DNA of 64,000 nt from NCBI GenBank assembly GCA_016703325.1, contig JADJCH010000062.1:248001-312000 (forward strand), given 5' to 3'. Made by a program: the position numbers and the translations under genes. The notes beneath the pieces are model-generated. The model worked only from the letters and a program-made list of their open reading frames with translations, did not search any database and had not been told where the DNA came from. Shown in pieces: positions 1 to 8,763 of the stretch; the first letter of the stretch is position 1, and every line of letters begins with the position of its first letter. The DNA is from Burkholderiales bacterium (GTDB lineage Bacteria; Pseudomonadota; Gammaproteobacteria; Burkholderiales; Burkholderiaceae_C).

Positions 1-467
1 ACGGGGGCCTGCACGGTGTTGATGCACACCGGCACCACGGTGACGGGCCACTTCTGGTCCGGCCAGAGCAGCGCCATCGGCAGGGTGAAGGCGTGGTCGA
101 CCAGCATCTCCTGGCAGGTGGTGAGGTCGAATTCCTCGCCCACCAGCGACTCGATGATGTGCCAGGACAGCGGCATGTTGCCGGCAAACGGCGGCAGGCT
201 CGGGATGCCCCAGCCTTCGTCGGCGTTGACGTACTGCGGCGCGGCACCGACCGAGAAGGTCGGCATCTTGTCGAGGAAGAAATTCAGGCCGTGGTCGTTG
301 TAGATGACGACGACGACATCCGGCTTGTTGTCCCCCAGCCATTGGCGGATGGGGTTGAAGCCGTCGAAGAAGGGCTTCCAGTACGGGTCCTGCTGCTTGC
401 CCTTGGCGATGGCGCCGCCGATGGCGGGCACGTGCGAGGTGGTGACGGCACCGATGATCTTGGCCAT
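1..467 (-). CDS. ligB: Protocatechuate 4,5-dioxygenase beta subunit (partial, 3' end outside window)
   Basis: This is the N-terminal ~155 residues of a class III (LigB-type) extradiol dioxygenase, which opens the ring of protocatechuate between C4 and C5 in the cytoplasm using Fe(II). The start is an ATG, and the protein begins MAKIIGAVTTSHVPAIGG. His12 and His59 (in YNDHG) match the iron ligands His12 and His61 of Sphingobium LigB, and His125 (in LVDHAF) matches its catalytic His127. The Glu ligand lies beyond the left edge. It follows ligA by 32 bp on the same strand, in the order usual for the two-subunit enzyme. Gallate or another related substrate cannot be excluded. Confidence 0.88.
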   Translation of the reverse strand, partial: MAKIIGAVTTSHVPAIGGAIAKGKQQDPYWKPFFDGFNPIRQWLGDNKPDVVVVIYNDHGLNFFLDKMPTFSVGAAPQYVNADEGWGIPSLPPFAGNMPLSWHIIESLVGEEFDLTTCQEMLVDHAFTLPMALLWPDQKWPVTVVPVCINTVQAP

Positions 468-499
468 GACTGTGTTCTCCGTGTTCTGTGTGTGAGGGC

Positions 500-844
500 T
501 CAGCCCCGAGCGGCCACGAGCTTGGCCTTGAATTCGTCCTTGGTCATGCCGGTCTGCTGCGCGCCGATGTCCTGCATGTCCAGCCCGAAGATGCCGGCAA
601 ACTTGGCCAGGAAGTACGCGTTGCCACCGGCGGCGATCAGCTGCAGCACGTTCTTGGCGCGGATGGCCGCGGCCTGCTGCTCGTTCAGGCCGTACTGGGC
701 CATGTAGCCTTCCTCGTCCGCCAGGAAGGCGTCGCGGTTGGCCTTGGCGTTGAAGGAGTAGCACATCTTGTTCAGCGCATAGCCCTTCATGGCCTGCTCG
801 CTGTCGAAGATCACGGTACCTGGGATCTGGGGCTTGTTGCTCAC
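500..844 (-). CDS. ligA: Protocatechuate 4,5-dioxygenase alpha subunit
   Basis: A 114-residue LigA/PmdA-type small subunit, which caps the active site of the LigB catalytic subunit. The frame is open upstream to 967, but family similarity begins at a GTG codon (VSNKPQIPGTVIFD). A purine-rich GGAGA lies just upstream of that GTG, so I place the start there. The upstream extension is Pro/Arg-rich and is simply translated promoter repeat. The body contains the family-like segments GYALNKMCYSFN and RAKNVLQLIAAGGNAYFLAK. It is first in the lig operon and divergent from a LysR-type regulator, which probably controls it. Confidence 0.87.
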   Translation of the reverse strand: MSNKPQIPGTVIFDSEQAMKGYALNKMCYSFNAKANRDAFLADEEGYMAQYGLNEQQAAAIRAKNVLQLIAAGGNAYFLAKFAGIFGLDMQDIGAQQTGMTKDEFKAKLVAARG

Positions 845-870
845 GGGCGGTCTCCTCGCACGGACTGGGT

Positions 871-920
871 TGAATCGGGGTGGATCGGGGTGGATCGGGG
901 TGGATCGGGGTGGATCGGGG
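871..920. repeat. Five tandem 10-bp units in the lig/LysR intergenic region
   Basis: The unit TGGATCGGGG occurs four times without a mismatch at 881-920 and once with one change (TGAATCGGGG) at 871-880. The array lies 27-76 bp upstream of the ligA GTG and about 125 bp from the LysR start, in the promoter or 5' leader of ligAB. The unit length of 10 is close to one helical turn, so copy-number change would alter spacing without rotating flanking sites much. A role as protein sites or as a slippage-prone spacer is inference. Confidence 0.95.
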
Positions 921-1045
921 AAAGGATCATGGGTTGACGGCAGATCAACCCACTTGCCGAAGATCAAGCGGTGAAACGCCTGAACGAGGTCTCCAGTATT
1001 GAAGGCATCATCGTTCTGAAAAAGCCTCTTTGACTGAAAGCTTCC

Positions 1046-1999
1046 ATGAGCCGTTTCGATCGATCACCCGACCCACAGGGCACCCGGCGCACGGACCACC
1101 TGGACCTGGACGGCCACCTGCTGCAGCTGCTGGTGGCGGTGCATGAGGAAGGCTCGATCACCCGCGCCGCGCAGCGCCTGGGCGTGACCCAGTCGGCGGT
1201 GAGCCACCTGCTGGACAAGCTGCGCGGCATCGTGGGAGACCCGCTGTTCGTCAAGTCCGGCCGAAGCATCCTCCCCACCGCGATGGCGGACCTGCTGGTG
1301 CAGCGCGCCCGCACGCTGCTGGGGGAGCTGCGCGCCTTCAGCCTGACGGCGGGTTTCGAGCCGGCGCGGCTCGCGGCCTGTTTCACCCTCGCCGCCAACG
1401 ACCTGCAGCGCGACCTGCTGCTGCCGGCCCTGCTGCGCCGCCTGCGCAGCGAGGCCCCGGGCGTGACGCTGCGGGTGATCCCCTCCGGCGCGCCGGAGGC
1501 GACCATGCTGCGCGACGAAAGCTGCCAGCTGGTCATCACCCCCCGCCCGCCGGACGGCAGCGACATCCTGCAGAAGCGCCTGTTCGAGGACCGCTACCGC
1601 GTCTTCTTCGACCCCGCGCAGCGCCCGGCTCCGGCGGACGCCGCCGACTACCTGTGCAGCGAACACATCACCGTGCTCTACGAGCCGCGGCGCAGCCTGG
1701 ACCTGGACCTCTGGCTGGCCGAGCGCGGGGTGCAGCGCCGCATCATCGCCACCGTCCCCGGCATGGCCGGCCTGGCCGCGATGCTGCGCGGCGGCCCCTG
1801 GTTGGCCACCGCCCCCTCGCTGCTGGCCGCCGGTGCCCTGCAGGGACTGGCGAGCTGCGAGGTGCCGGTGACCACCCCGACGATGCCGATGTACCTGGTC
1901 TGGCACCAGCGCCACCAGACCGACCCGGTGATGCGCTGGCTGCGCGGGCTGCTGGAGGGGGTGGCGGGGGAGCAGATTGGCCGGGTGAAGGGATCCTGA
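1046..1999 (+). CDS. LysR-family transcriptional regulator
   Basis: A 317-residue LTTR. The N-terminal winged helix-turn-helix occupies about residues 20-82, with the family signature GSITRAAQRLGVTQSAVSHL and then DPLFVKSGRS. It is followed by a periplasmic-binding-protein-like effector domain from about residue 100 to the end. Length and layout are normal. The gene is divergent from ligAB across ~200 bp, the classical arrangement for a regulator that activates the neighbouring catabolic operon in response to a pathway intermediate. No clean T-N11-A site could be singled out. The true regulator of lig genes could also be elsewhere. Confidence 0.9.
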   Translation: MSRFDRSPDPQGTRRTDHLDLDGHLLQLLVAVHEEGSITRAAQRLGVTQSAVSHLLDKLRGIVGDPLFVKSGRSILPTAMADLLVQRARTLLGELRAFSLTAGFEPARLAACFTLAANDLQRDLLLPALLRRLRSEAPGVTLRVIPSGAPEATMLRDESCQLVITPRPPDGSDILQKRLFEDRYRVFFDPAQRPAPADAADYLCSEHITVLYEPRRSLDLDLWLAERGVQRRIIATVPGMAGLAAMLRGGPWLATAPSLLAAGALQGLASCEVPVTTPTMPMYLVWHQRHQTDPVMRWLRGLLEGVAGEQIGRVKGS

Positions 2000-2177
2000 C
2001 CCGGCTCCAGGCCCGGGCGGATCTCCGGTCTTTGTGCGCACCCTGACCCCGCAGCCGTGGGTGGACCTTTGCGCCTGCGTCCAGCCGCAGGCCCCAACCC
2101 GGCAAAATGGTCAGGGCACCGGCTCAACGGTCGGCCGCCCCCAAGCCCCCTCCAGGAGCCCCCAGGGAAGCGCCGAC

Positions 2178-4607
2178 GTGGACAAGAAGGCCCTCAGCGA
2201 ACGCGACATCTGCACCCAGTTCATCACCCCGGCCATCGTGGCGGCGGGTTGGGACCTGCAGCGGCAGGTGCGCGAGGAAGTGACCTTCACCCAGGGCCGC
2301 GTCATCGTGCGCGGCCGGCTGCACACCCGCGGCCAGGCCCGGCGGGCCGACTACGTGCTCTACCACCAGGCCCACCTGCCGCTGGCGGTGATCGAGGCCA
2401 AGGACAACACCCACGGCCCGGGCGAGGGCATGCAGCAGGCGCTCGACTATGCCGAGGCGCTGGATGCGCCCTTCGTCTTCACCAGCAATGGTGACGGCTT
2501 CGTCTTCCACGACCGCAGCGGTACCGGCGCGCAGGTGGAAACCCACCTCGGCCTGGACCAGTTCCCCAGCCCGGCCGAGCTCTGGCGGCGCTACTGCCTG
2601 TGGGCCGACCTGACCGACGCCGACGTGCGTGCCCGGGCACAGGTACCCTACTGCGACGACGGCAGTGGCCGCGCGCCGCGCTACTACCAGGTCAATGCCA
2701 TCAACCGCACGGTGGAGGCCGTCGCGCGCGGACAGCAGCGCGTGCTGCTGGTGATGGCCACCGGCACGGGCAAGACCTGCACCGCCTTCCAGATCATCTG
2801 GCGGCTGTGGAAGAGCCGGCAGGCGCGGCGCATCCTCTTCCTGGCCGACCGCAACATCCTGGTCGACCAGACCCGCAACAACGACTTCAAGCCCTTCGGC
2901 GCGGCGATGACCAAGATCACCGGCCGCAAGATCGACACCAGCTACGAGATCTACCTCAGCCTCTACCAGGCGGTGACCGGTGCCGAGGAGGAAAAGAACG
3001 TCTACAAGCAGTTCTCGCCGGACTTCTTCGACCTCATCGTGGTGGACGAATGCCACCGCGGCAGCGCGGCCGAGGACTCGGCCTGGCGCGACATCCTGGC
3101 CTACTTCGGCAGCGCCACCCAGATCGGCCTGACCGCCACGCCGAAGGAGACCAAGGAGGTCTCCAGCACCCACTACTTCGGCGAGCCGGTCTACACCTAC
3201 AGCCTGCGCCAGGGCATCGACGACGGCTTCCTCGCCCCCTACAAGGTGGTGCGCATCGACTTCGACCGCGACCTGCAGGGCTGGCGCCCGCCCAAGGGCA
3301 TGCTCGACAAACAGGGCGAGCCGATCGAGGACCGCATCTACAACCTGCGCGACATGGACCGCCAGCTGGTGCTGGAGATGCGCACGCTGGCCGTGGCGGC
3401 CAAGATCACGCAGTTCCTGAAGTCGTCGGATCCCTACGCCAAGACCATCGTCTTCTGCGACGACATCGACCATGCCGAGCGCATGCGCCAGGCGCTGGTG
3501 AACCTCAACCCCGAGCGGGTGAAGGAGAACCGCAAGTACGTCATGCGCATCACCGGTGACGATGCCGAAGGCAAGGCCGAGCTGGACAACTTCATCAACC
3601 CCGAAGTGCGCTGGCCGGTGATCGCCACCACCAGCAAGCTGATGACCACCGGGGTGGATGCGCAGACCTGCAAGCTCATCGTGCTGGACCAGCACATCCA
3701 GTCGATGACCGAGTTCAAGCAGATCATCGGCCGCGGCACCCGCATCAACGAGGACTACGGCAAGTTCTGGTTCACCATCATGGACTTCAAGAAGGCCACG
3801 GAGCTGTTCGCGGACCCGGCCTTCGACGGCGAGCCGGTCCAGATCTACGAGCCCAAGGAGGGCGAGCCGCCCGTCCCGCCCGATGAGCCAGAGGTGGGGC
3901 CGCTGGGTCCAGATGGCACCGCAGTGCCGGGTGGCAGCGGCCCTGGCGAGGGGGTGGGCGATGGCATCGACATTGGCGGCGGCAACACCGGCGGCGGCGA
4001 GGGCCGCAAGAAGTACGTCGTCGGCGACAACGTCACCGTCCACATCGTGGCCGAGCGCGTGCAGTACTACGGCCCGGACGGCAAGCTCATCACCGAGAGC
4101 CTGCGCGACTACACCCGCGGCTGCGTGAGCAAGCAGTACGCCAGCATGGACGCCTTCCTGCGCCGCTGGAACAGCGCCGAGCAGAAGAAGGCGGTGATCG
4201 ACGAACTGGCCGCCCAGGGCGTGATCTGGGAGGCTCTGCAGGAGGAGGTCGAGGGCAAGCTCGGCCAGGCCCATCGCGGATTCGATGCCTTCGACCTCAT
4301 CTGCCACGTCGCCTTCGACCAGCCGCCGCTGACCCGCCGCGAGCGCGCCGAGAACGTGCGCAAGCGCAACTACTTCGCCAAGTACCAGGGCGCGGCACGG
4401 CAGGTGCTGGAGGCGCTGCTGGCCAAGTACGCGGACAGCGGGATCGAGCCGATCGAGGACCTGAAAATCCTGCAGCTGCCGCCGTTCAACCAGATCGGCG
4501 CACCGATCGAGCTGGTGAAGGCCTTCGGCGGCAAGGCCGGCTATGTCCGGGCCGTGGCCGATCTGGAAGCCCAGTTGTACGGGTTGTACGAGCTGCGGCA
4601 GGCTTGA
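2178..4607 (+). CDS. hsdR: Type I restriction enzyme, R (motor/nuclease) subunit
   Basis: An 809-residue HsdR, the translocase and endonuclease subunit of a type I restriction-modification complex. The N-terminus holds a PD-(D/E)XK nuclease (ADYVLY near residue 57, VIEAKDNTHG near 72). Two RecA-like helicase domains follow: Walker A ATGTGKT near 195, DECH near 289, LTATP near 315 and IGRGTRIN near 516. Next come a Pro/Gly-rich linker (about residues 560-610) and an EcoEI-type C-terminal domain. I take GTG 2178 as the start because similarity begins there (DKKALSERDICTQF) and GGGAAG precedes it; the frame is open to 2034. It is the first gene of the hsd operon, 100 bp from hsdM. Confidence 0.93.
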   Translation: MDKKALSERDICTQFITPAIVAAGWDLQRQVREEVTFTQGRVIVRGRLHTRGQARRADYVLYHQAHLPLAVIEAKDNTHGPGEGMQQALDYAEALDAPFVFTSNGDGFVFHDRSGTGAQVETHLGLDQFPSPAELWRRYCLWADLTDADVRARAQVPYCDDGSGRAPRYYQVNAINRTVEAVARGQQRVLLVMATGTGKTCTAFQIIWRLWKSRQARRILFLADRNILVDQTRNNDFKPFGAAMTKITGRKIDTSYEIYLSLYQAVTGAEEEKNVYKQFSPDFFDLIVVDECHRGSAAEDSAWRDILAYFGSATQIGLTATPKETKEVSSTHYFGEPVYTYSLRQGIDDGFLAPYKVVRIDFDRDLQGWRPPKGMLDKQGEPIEDRIYNLRDMDRQLVLEMRTLAVAAKITQFLKSSDPYAKTIVFCDDIDHAERMRQALVNLNPERVKENRKYVMRITGDDAEGKAELDNFINPEVRWPVIATTSKLMTTGVDAQTCKLIVLDQHIQSMTEFKQIIGRGTRINEDYGKFWFTIMDFKKATELFADPAFDGEPVQIYEPKEGEPPVPPDEPEVGPLGPDGTAVPGGSGPGEGVGDGIDIGGGNTGGGEGRKKYVVGDNVTVHIVAERVQYYGPDGKLITESLRDYTRGCVSKQYASMDAFLRRWNSAEQKKAVIDELAAQGVIWEALQEEVEGKLGQAHRGFDAFDLICHVAFDQPPLTRRERAENVRKRNYFAKYQGAARQVLEALLAKYADSGIEPIEDLKILQLPPFNQIGAPIELVKAFGGKAGYVRAVADLEAQLYGLYELRQA

Positions 4608-4707
4608 GCCGATCCGTCCGGCATCATCCCGGGCAGCCCGCGATCGTCACCGCATGCCGGCCGGCAACCGACCCCGCCGGCCCGTCCCCAAAGAACAACG
4701 ACACCCC

Positions 4708-6177
4708 ATGTCCCTCTCTGCCTCCATCAAATCCATCCAGGACACCATGCGCAAGGACGTGGGCGTCGACGGTGACGCCCAGCGCATCGGCCAGCTGGTC
4801 TGGATGCTGTTCCTGAAGATCTTCGACGACCGCGAGCAGGAGTGGGAGCTGCTGGACGACGACTACCGCAGCCCGCTGCCCGAGACCTACCGCTGGCGCA
4901 ACTGGGCGGCTGACCCGGAGGGCATGACGGGCGAGGAGCTGATGAGCTTCGTGGACAACGAGCTCTTCCCCGCGCTGCAAACCCTGCAGGAGCACAGCCC
5001 CACGCCGGTGGCCTTCGTGATCCGCAGCGTGTTCGAGGACGCCTACAACTACATGAAGAGCGGGCAGCTGCTGCGCCAGGTGCTCAACAAGATCCAGGCG
5101 GCGGTGGACTTCAACAAGGCGCAGGAGCGGCACGCCTTCGGCGACATGTACGAGCAGCTGCTGCGCGACCTGCAGAACGCCGGCAACGCGGGCGAGTTCT
5201 ACACACCGCGGCCGGTCACCGAGTTCATGGTGCGGATGGTCGACCCGCAGCTGGGCGACAAGGTCATGGACCCGGCCTGCGGCACTGGCGGCTTTCTCAC
5301 CTGCACCATCGAGCACAAGCGCGCCCGCTACGTGAAGACGCCCGAGGACGAGCAGATCCTGCAGGCCAGCCTCTTCGGCGTGGAGAAGAAGCCGCTGCCC
5401 CATCTGCTGGCCACCACCAACATGATCCTGCACGGCATCGAGGTGCCCAGCCAGATCCGCCACGACAACACGCTGGCGCGCCCGCTCATCAGCTGGGGGC
5501 CGAAGGACCGGGTGGACTGCATCGTGGCCAACCCGCCCTTCGGCGGCATGGAAGAGGACGGCATCGAGACCAACTTCCCCGCCGCCTTCCGCACGCGGGA
5601 GACAGCCGACCTGTTCCTTGTGCTGATCATGCATCTGCTGAAGGACGGCGGCCGCGCGGCGGTGGTGCTGCCCGACGGCTTCCTGTTCGGCGAGGGCATC
5701 AAGAGCCGCATCAAGGAAAAGCTGTTGACCGAGTGCGACCTTCACACCGTGCTGCGCCTGCCCAACGGTGTGTTCAACCCCTACACCGGCATCAAGACCA
5801 ACCTGCTGTTCTTCACCAAGGGCCGGCCGACGCGTGACGTGTGGTTCTACGAGCACCCCTACCCGGCCGGGGTGAAGAACTACAGCAAGACGCGGCCGAT
5901 GCGCATCGAGGAGTTCGCGGCCGAGGAGGCCTGGTGGGGCAGCGAGGCCGACGGCTTTGCTGCGCGGGTGGAGAACGAGCAGGCCTGGAAGGTGAGCGCG
6001 GACGCCATCCGCGAGCGTGGCTGGAACCTGGACCTCAAGAACCCCCATCAGGGGGACATCGTGAGCCACGACCCCGACATCCTGTTGGCCGAGTACCGCC
6101 AGATGCAGGCGGAGATTGCAGAGCTACAGGCGCAACTGAAGGCGGCGCTGGCCGGGGCGTTGGAGGGCAAGGCATGA
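4708..6177 (+). CDS. hsdM: Type I restriction-modification DNA methyltransferase, M subunit
   Basis: A 489-residue HsdM, the N6-adenine methyltransferase of the type I complex. It has the N-terminal helical HsdM domain (SIKSIQDTMRKDVGVDGDAQ), then the SAM-binding motif DPACGTGGFL near residue 188 and the catalytic motif ANPPFGG near residue 274. The C-terminus ends in a coiled-coil-like stretch (YRQMQAEIAELQAQL) that would contact HsdS. The ATG at 4708 is chosen because homology starts there; the frame extends to 4543 without similarity. Its TGA overlaps the ATG of the next gene by 4 nt (ATGA), so the two are translationally coupled. Confidence 0.95.
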   Translation: MSLSASIKSIQDTMRKDVGVDGDAQRIGQLVWMLFLKIFDDREQEWELLDDDYRSPLPETYRWRNWAADPEGMTGEELMSFVDNELFPALQTLQEHSPTPVAFVIRSVFEDAYNYMKSGQLLRQVLNKIQAAVDFNKAQERHAFGDMYEQLLRDLQNAGNAGEFYTPRPVTEFMVRMVDPQLGDKVMDPACGTGGFLTCTIEHKRARYVKTPEDEQILQASLFGVEKKPLPHLLATTNMILHGIEVPSQIRHDNTLARPLISWGPKDRVDCIVANPPFGGMEEDGIETNFPAAFRTRETADLFLVLIMHLLKDGGRAAVVLPDGFLFGEGIKSRIKEKLLTECDLHTVLRLPNGVFNPYTGIKTNLLFFTKGRPTRDVWFYEHPYPAGVKNYSKTRPMRIEEFAAEEAWWGSEADGFAARVENEQAWKVSADAIRERGWNLDLKNPHQGDIVSHDPDILLAEYRQMQAEIAELQAQLKAALAGALEGKA

Positions 6178-7277
6178 GTCGCAAGAAGGCAGTTCCAGCT
6201 ACCGACATCACCACAGCGACCGCTGGCGAGTCGCCGACCGTCACGGGTATGGGCGAGCTGTTTGGTCAAGTGCGTGAGGTGCTGATTCACGCGCGGCAGG
6301 TGGCGCACCGCAGCGTCAACCAGGCGATGGTGCAGGCCTACTGGCAGGTGGGCCGCTTGATCGTGGAGCATGAACAGGCCGGCGAGGCCCGTGCGGCCTA
6401 CGGCGCCCAGGTGCTGGCTCAACTGGCCGAGCGGCTGACGGCAGAACTGGGCCGCGGCTTCTCGCTGGCCAACCTGCGCAACTTCAGGCAATTCCACCTC
6501 AGCATTTCACTTGACGAAATTCGCTACGCGCCAAGTAGCGAATTGAGCTGGACCCACTGGCGCATGCTGATGCGCGTGGCGAGCCCCGCCGCACGCGCCT
6601 GGTACACGCGCGAAGCGGTGGCGCAAACCTGGAGCACCGCCGCCCTCGACCGCCAGATCAGCACCCTGCACTACGAGCGCCTGCTGTCCAGCCAGGACAA
6701 GGCCGCAGTGCAGGCCGAGGCCGCCGAGCTGATCCAGCGCGATGCGCCGCCCGACCCGCGCGACTTCATCCGCGACCCCTATGTGCTGGACTTTCTGGGG
6801 GCCCAGCCCGGCGCGGCGCTGTACGAGCAGGACGTGGAGCAGGGCCTGCTGGACAACCTGCAAAAGTTCCTGCTGGAGCTGGGCAAGGGCTTTGCCTTCG
6901 TGGCGCGGCAGAAGCACCTGCGCATTGAGGACGAAGACGCCTTCGTGGACCTCGTCTTCTACAACTACATCCTCAAGTGCTTCGTGCTGGTGGAGCTGAA
7001 GGTGGGCAAGCTCAGCCACCAGGACGTGGGCCAGCTCGACATGTACGTGCGCGTGTTCGACGAGCGCGAGCGCGGCTCCGGCGACAACCCCACCATCGGC
7101 CTGATCCTGTGCAGCGAACGCAACGCCGCGGTGGCCCGCTACTCCCGCCTGGCCGACGGCGACCAGCTGTTTGCCAGCCGCTACCAAGCCTATCTGCCGA
7201 CCGAGGCAGAGCTGCAGGCCGAGCTGGCGCGGGAGCGGGCGTTGATCGGTGACGGGCCGACGGAGGCTGGGGTGTGA
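6174..7277 (+). CDS. DUF1016 / YhcG-type PD-(D/E)XK nuclease family protein inside the hsd operon
   Basis: A 367-residue protein of the DUF1016 family. The N-terminal DUF1016_N helical domain (about residues 25-160) includes NQAMVQAYWQVGRLIVEHEQ and NLRNFRQFHL. The C-terminal PD-(D/E)XK nuclease-like domain (about residues 190-335) shows DPYVLDFLG, then AFVDLVFYN and LVELKVGKL, where the D...ELK pair is the expected catalytic core. It sits between hsdM and hsdS with 4-nt overlaps at both ends (ATGA, GTGA), so it is very likely co-translated with them. Family members recur in type I restriction loci but their role is poorly defined; accessory nuclease or subunit of the complex is inference. 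Confidence 0.85.
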   Translation: MSRKKAVPATDITTATAGESPTVTGMGELFGQVREVLIHARQVAHRSVNQAMVQAYWQVGRLIVEHEQAGEARAAYGAQVLAQLAERLTAELGRGFSLANLRNFRQFHLSISLDEIRYAPSSELSWTHWRMLMRVASPAARAWYTREAVAQTWSTAALDRQISTLHYERLLSSQDKAAVQAEAAELIQRDAPPDPRDFIRDPYVLDFLGAQPGAALYEQDVEQGLLDNLQKFLLELGKGFAFVARQKHLRIEDEDAFVDLVFYNYILKCFVLVELKVGKLSHQDVGQLDMYVRVFDERERGSGDNPTIGLILCSERNAAVARYSRLADGDQLFASRYQAYLPTEAELQAELARERALIGDGPTEAGV

Positions 7278-8746
7278 CGGCGGGGGTGTTGGAGAACCTG
7301 GTGCTTCTGGCGGAGGCACCCGAGGGTTTGGCCAGGCTACGCGTGCTTATCCTTGATCTGGCCGCCACCGGGCGGCTGCTCGGCGGCGAGACGTCGTGGC
7401 GGGCAATCCAGTTGGGTCAGCGGGTGGTCAGCAGCGGCGCAGGCTGGAGCCCGAGTTGCGAGGCTCGCCCCAGAAGCGGTGACGAGTGGGGCGTGCTGAA
7501 GGTCAGTGCGGTGTCATGGGGCCAGTTTCAGCCGGGCGAGAACAAGGCCTTGCCCGCGCATCTGGAGCCTCGCCCGGAGCTGGAAGTCCAGCCGGGCGAC
7601 TTCCTCGTCTCACGCGCCAACACGGCCGATCTGGTGGCACGCAGCGTGGTGGTGACACACACGCCAGCCAGGCTGATGTTGAGCGACAAGATCGTGCGGC
7701 TGCGGCTGTCCGACGCCTGCGAACCACGCTTCATCCAGATCGCCAACTCGGCGTCTGAGGCTCGCAGCTACTACGCACGGGTGGCTGGCGGCACCAGCAG
7801 CTCGATGAAGAACGTGTCGCGCGCACAGATCCTGGCGCTGCCGATCCTGCTGCCGCCACTGCCCGAACAACACCGCATCGTCGCCAAGGTCGATGAACTG
7901 ATGGCCCTGTGCGACCGGCTGGAAGCGCGGCAGCAGGACGCCGAGGCCGCGCACGCCCGGCTGGTGCAGGCGCTGTTGGACAGCCTCACCCAGGCGCGGG
8001 ATGCCGACGAGGTTCAGGCTTGCTGGCAGCGGGTGGCGGGGCAGTTCGGCACGGTGTTCAGCACCGATGCCAGCGTGGAAGCGTTGAAGCAGACGGTGAT
8101 GCAGCTGGGCGTCGAAGGACGACTTTGCCCTGGCGTGCCGCGGTCGGCGTGGCGGCTTCAGACGATCAACGAGTTCTGCACAGTGCAAGGAGGCATCCAG
8201 AAAACGCCGCTGCGAGCACCGGTGCGGCATCACTTTCCGTACCTGCGGGTGGCCAACGTGCAGCGCGGCCGCATCGATATCGCGCAGCTGGAGCGGTACG
8301 AGCTCGCGCCAGACGAACTGGATCGCTGGCGCCTGAATGCAGGTGATCTGCTCATCGTGGAAGGCAACGGCAGCGAGAGCGAGATCGGCCGTTGCGCGAT
8401 CTGGCGTGGCGAGGTGGATGATTGCGTCTACCAGAACCATTTGATGCGCGTCCGACCGACCGGCGACGTTGCCGTCGAGTACTTGGCGCTCTACCTCAAC
8501 TCGCCAGTCGGTACAGCACACATGCGGCGCTTGGCCATCACCACCAGCGGCCTGTTCAACCTCAGCGTGGGCAAGATCAGAAGCATCCCGGTCGAACTGC
8601 CGCCGCCGGCCGAACAACACCGCATCGTCGCCAAAGTCACCGAACTCCTCGCGCTCTGCGACCAGCTCAAAGCCCGCATCGCCGCCGCCCGCGCCAAGCA
8701 CGCGCAGCTGGCCGAGGCGCTGGTGGCGCAGGCGGTCGCCGCCTGA
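7274..8746 (+). CDS. hsdS: Type I restriction-modification specificity subunit
   Basis: A 490-residue HsdS, which recognises the bipartite DNA target. The start is a GTG overlapping the previous stop (GTGA). After an N-terminal helix (LRVLILDLAATGRLL) come target-recognition domain 1 (about residues 35-190), a central conserved helix region beginning PPLPEQHRIVAKVDELMALC near residue 194, target-recognition domain 2 (about 290-440), and the distal conserved helix PPPAEQHRIVAKVTELLALC near 443. Both half-subunits are present and full length. The two conserved regions share a 25-bp identical DNA segment. The recognition sequence cannot be predicted here. Confidence 0.92.
   Translation: MTAGVLENLVLLAEAPEGLARLRVLILDLAATGRLLGGETSWRAIQLGQRVVSSGAGWSPSCEARPRSGDEWGVLKVSAVSWGQFQPGENKALPAHLEPRPELEVQPGDFLVSRANTADLVARSVVVTHTPARLMLSDKIVRLRLSDACEPRFIQIANSASEARSYYARVAGGTSSSMKNVSRAQILALPILLPPLPEQHRIVAKVDELMALCDRLEARQQDAEAAHARLVQALLDSLTQARDADEVQACWQRVAGQFGTVFSTDASVEALKQTVMQLGVEGRLCPGVPRSAWRLQTINEFCTVQGGIQKTPLRAPVRHHFPYLRVANVQRGRIDIAQLERYELAPDELDRWRLNAGDLLIVEGNGSESEIGRCAIWRGEVDDCVYQNHLMRVRPTGDVAVEYLALYLNSPVGTAHMRRLAITTSGLFNLSVGKIRSIPVELPPPAEQHRIVAKVTELLALCDQLKARIAAARAKHAQLAEALVAQAVAA
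7863..8634 (+). repeat. Pair of 25-bp identical direct repeats within hsdS (7863-7887 and 8610-8634)
   Basis: Both copies encode the start of the HsdS conserved helix (PEQHRIVAK / AEQHRIVAK) and lie in the same frame, 747 bp apart. They flank target-recognition domain 2. Such repeats in hsdS are known sites for recombination that exchanges or drops a recognition domain. Here only one complete hsdS is visible and no silent cassette lies nearby, so shuffling is only a possibility. Confidence 0.85.
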
Positions 8747-8763
8747 GAAGGGATGCCCGGCGG

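Noticed and set aside
871..920. CRISPR or minisatellite gene feature
   Set aside because: The decamers are contiguous with no spacers and no cas gene lies nearby; kept only as a promoter repeat.
845..1045. Classical T-N11-A LysR binding site between ligA and the regulator
   Set aside because: Several loose matches exist but none stands out as a symmetric site, so none is annotated.
2124..4307. Minus-strand frame of 727 codons opposite hsdR
   Set aside because: It is a shadow of a high-GC gene: His/Leu/Val/Ala-rich with no family motif, and the opposite strand encodes a complete HsdR.
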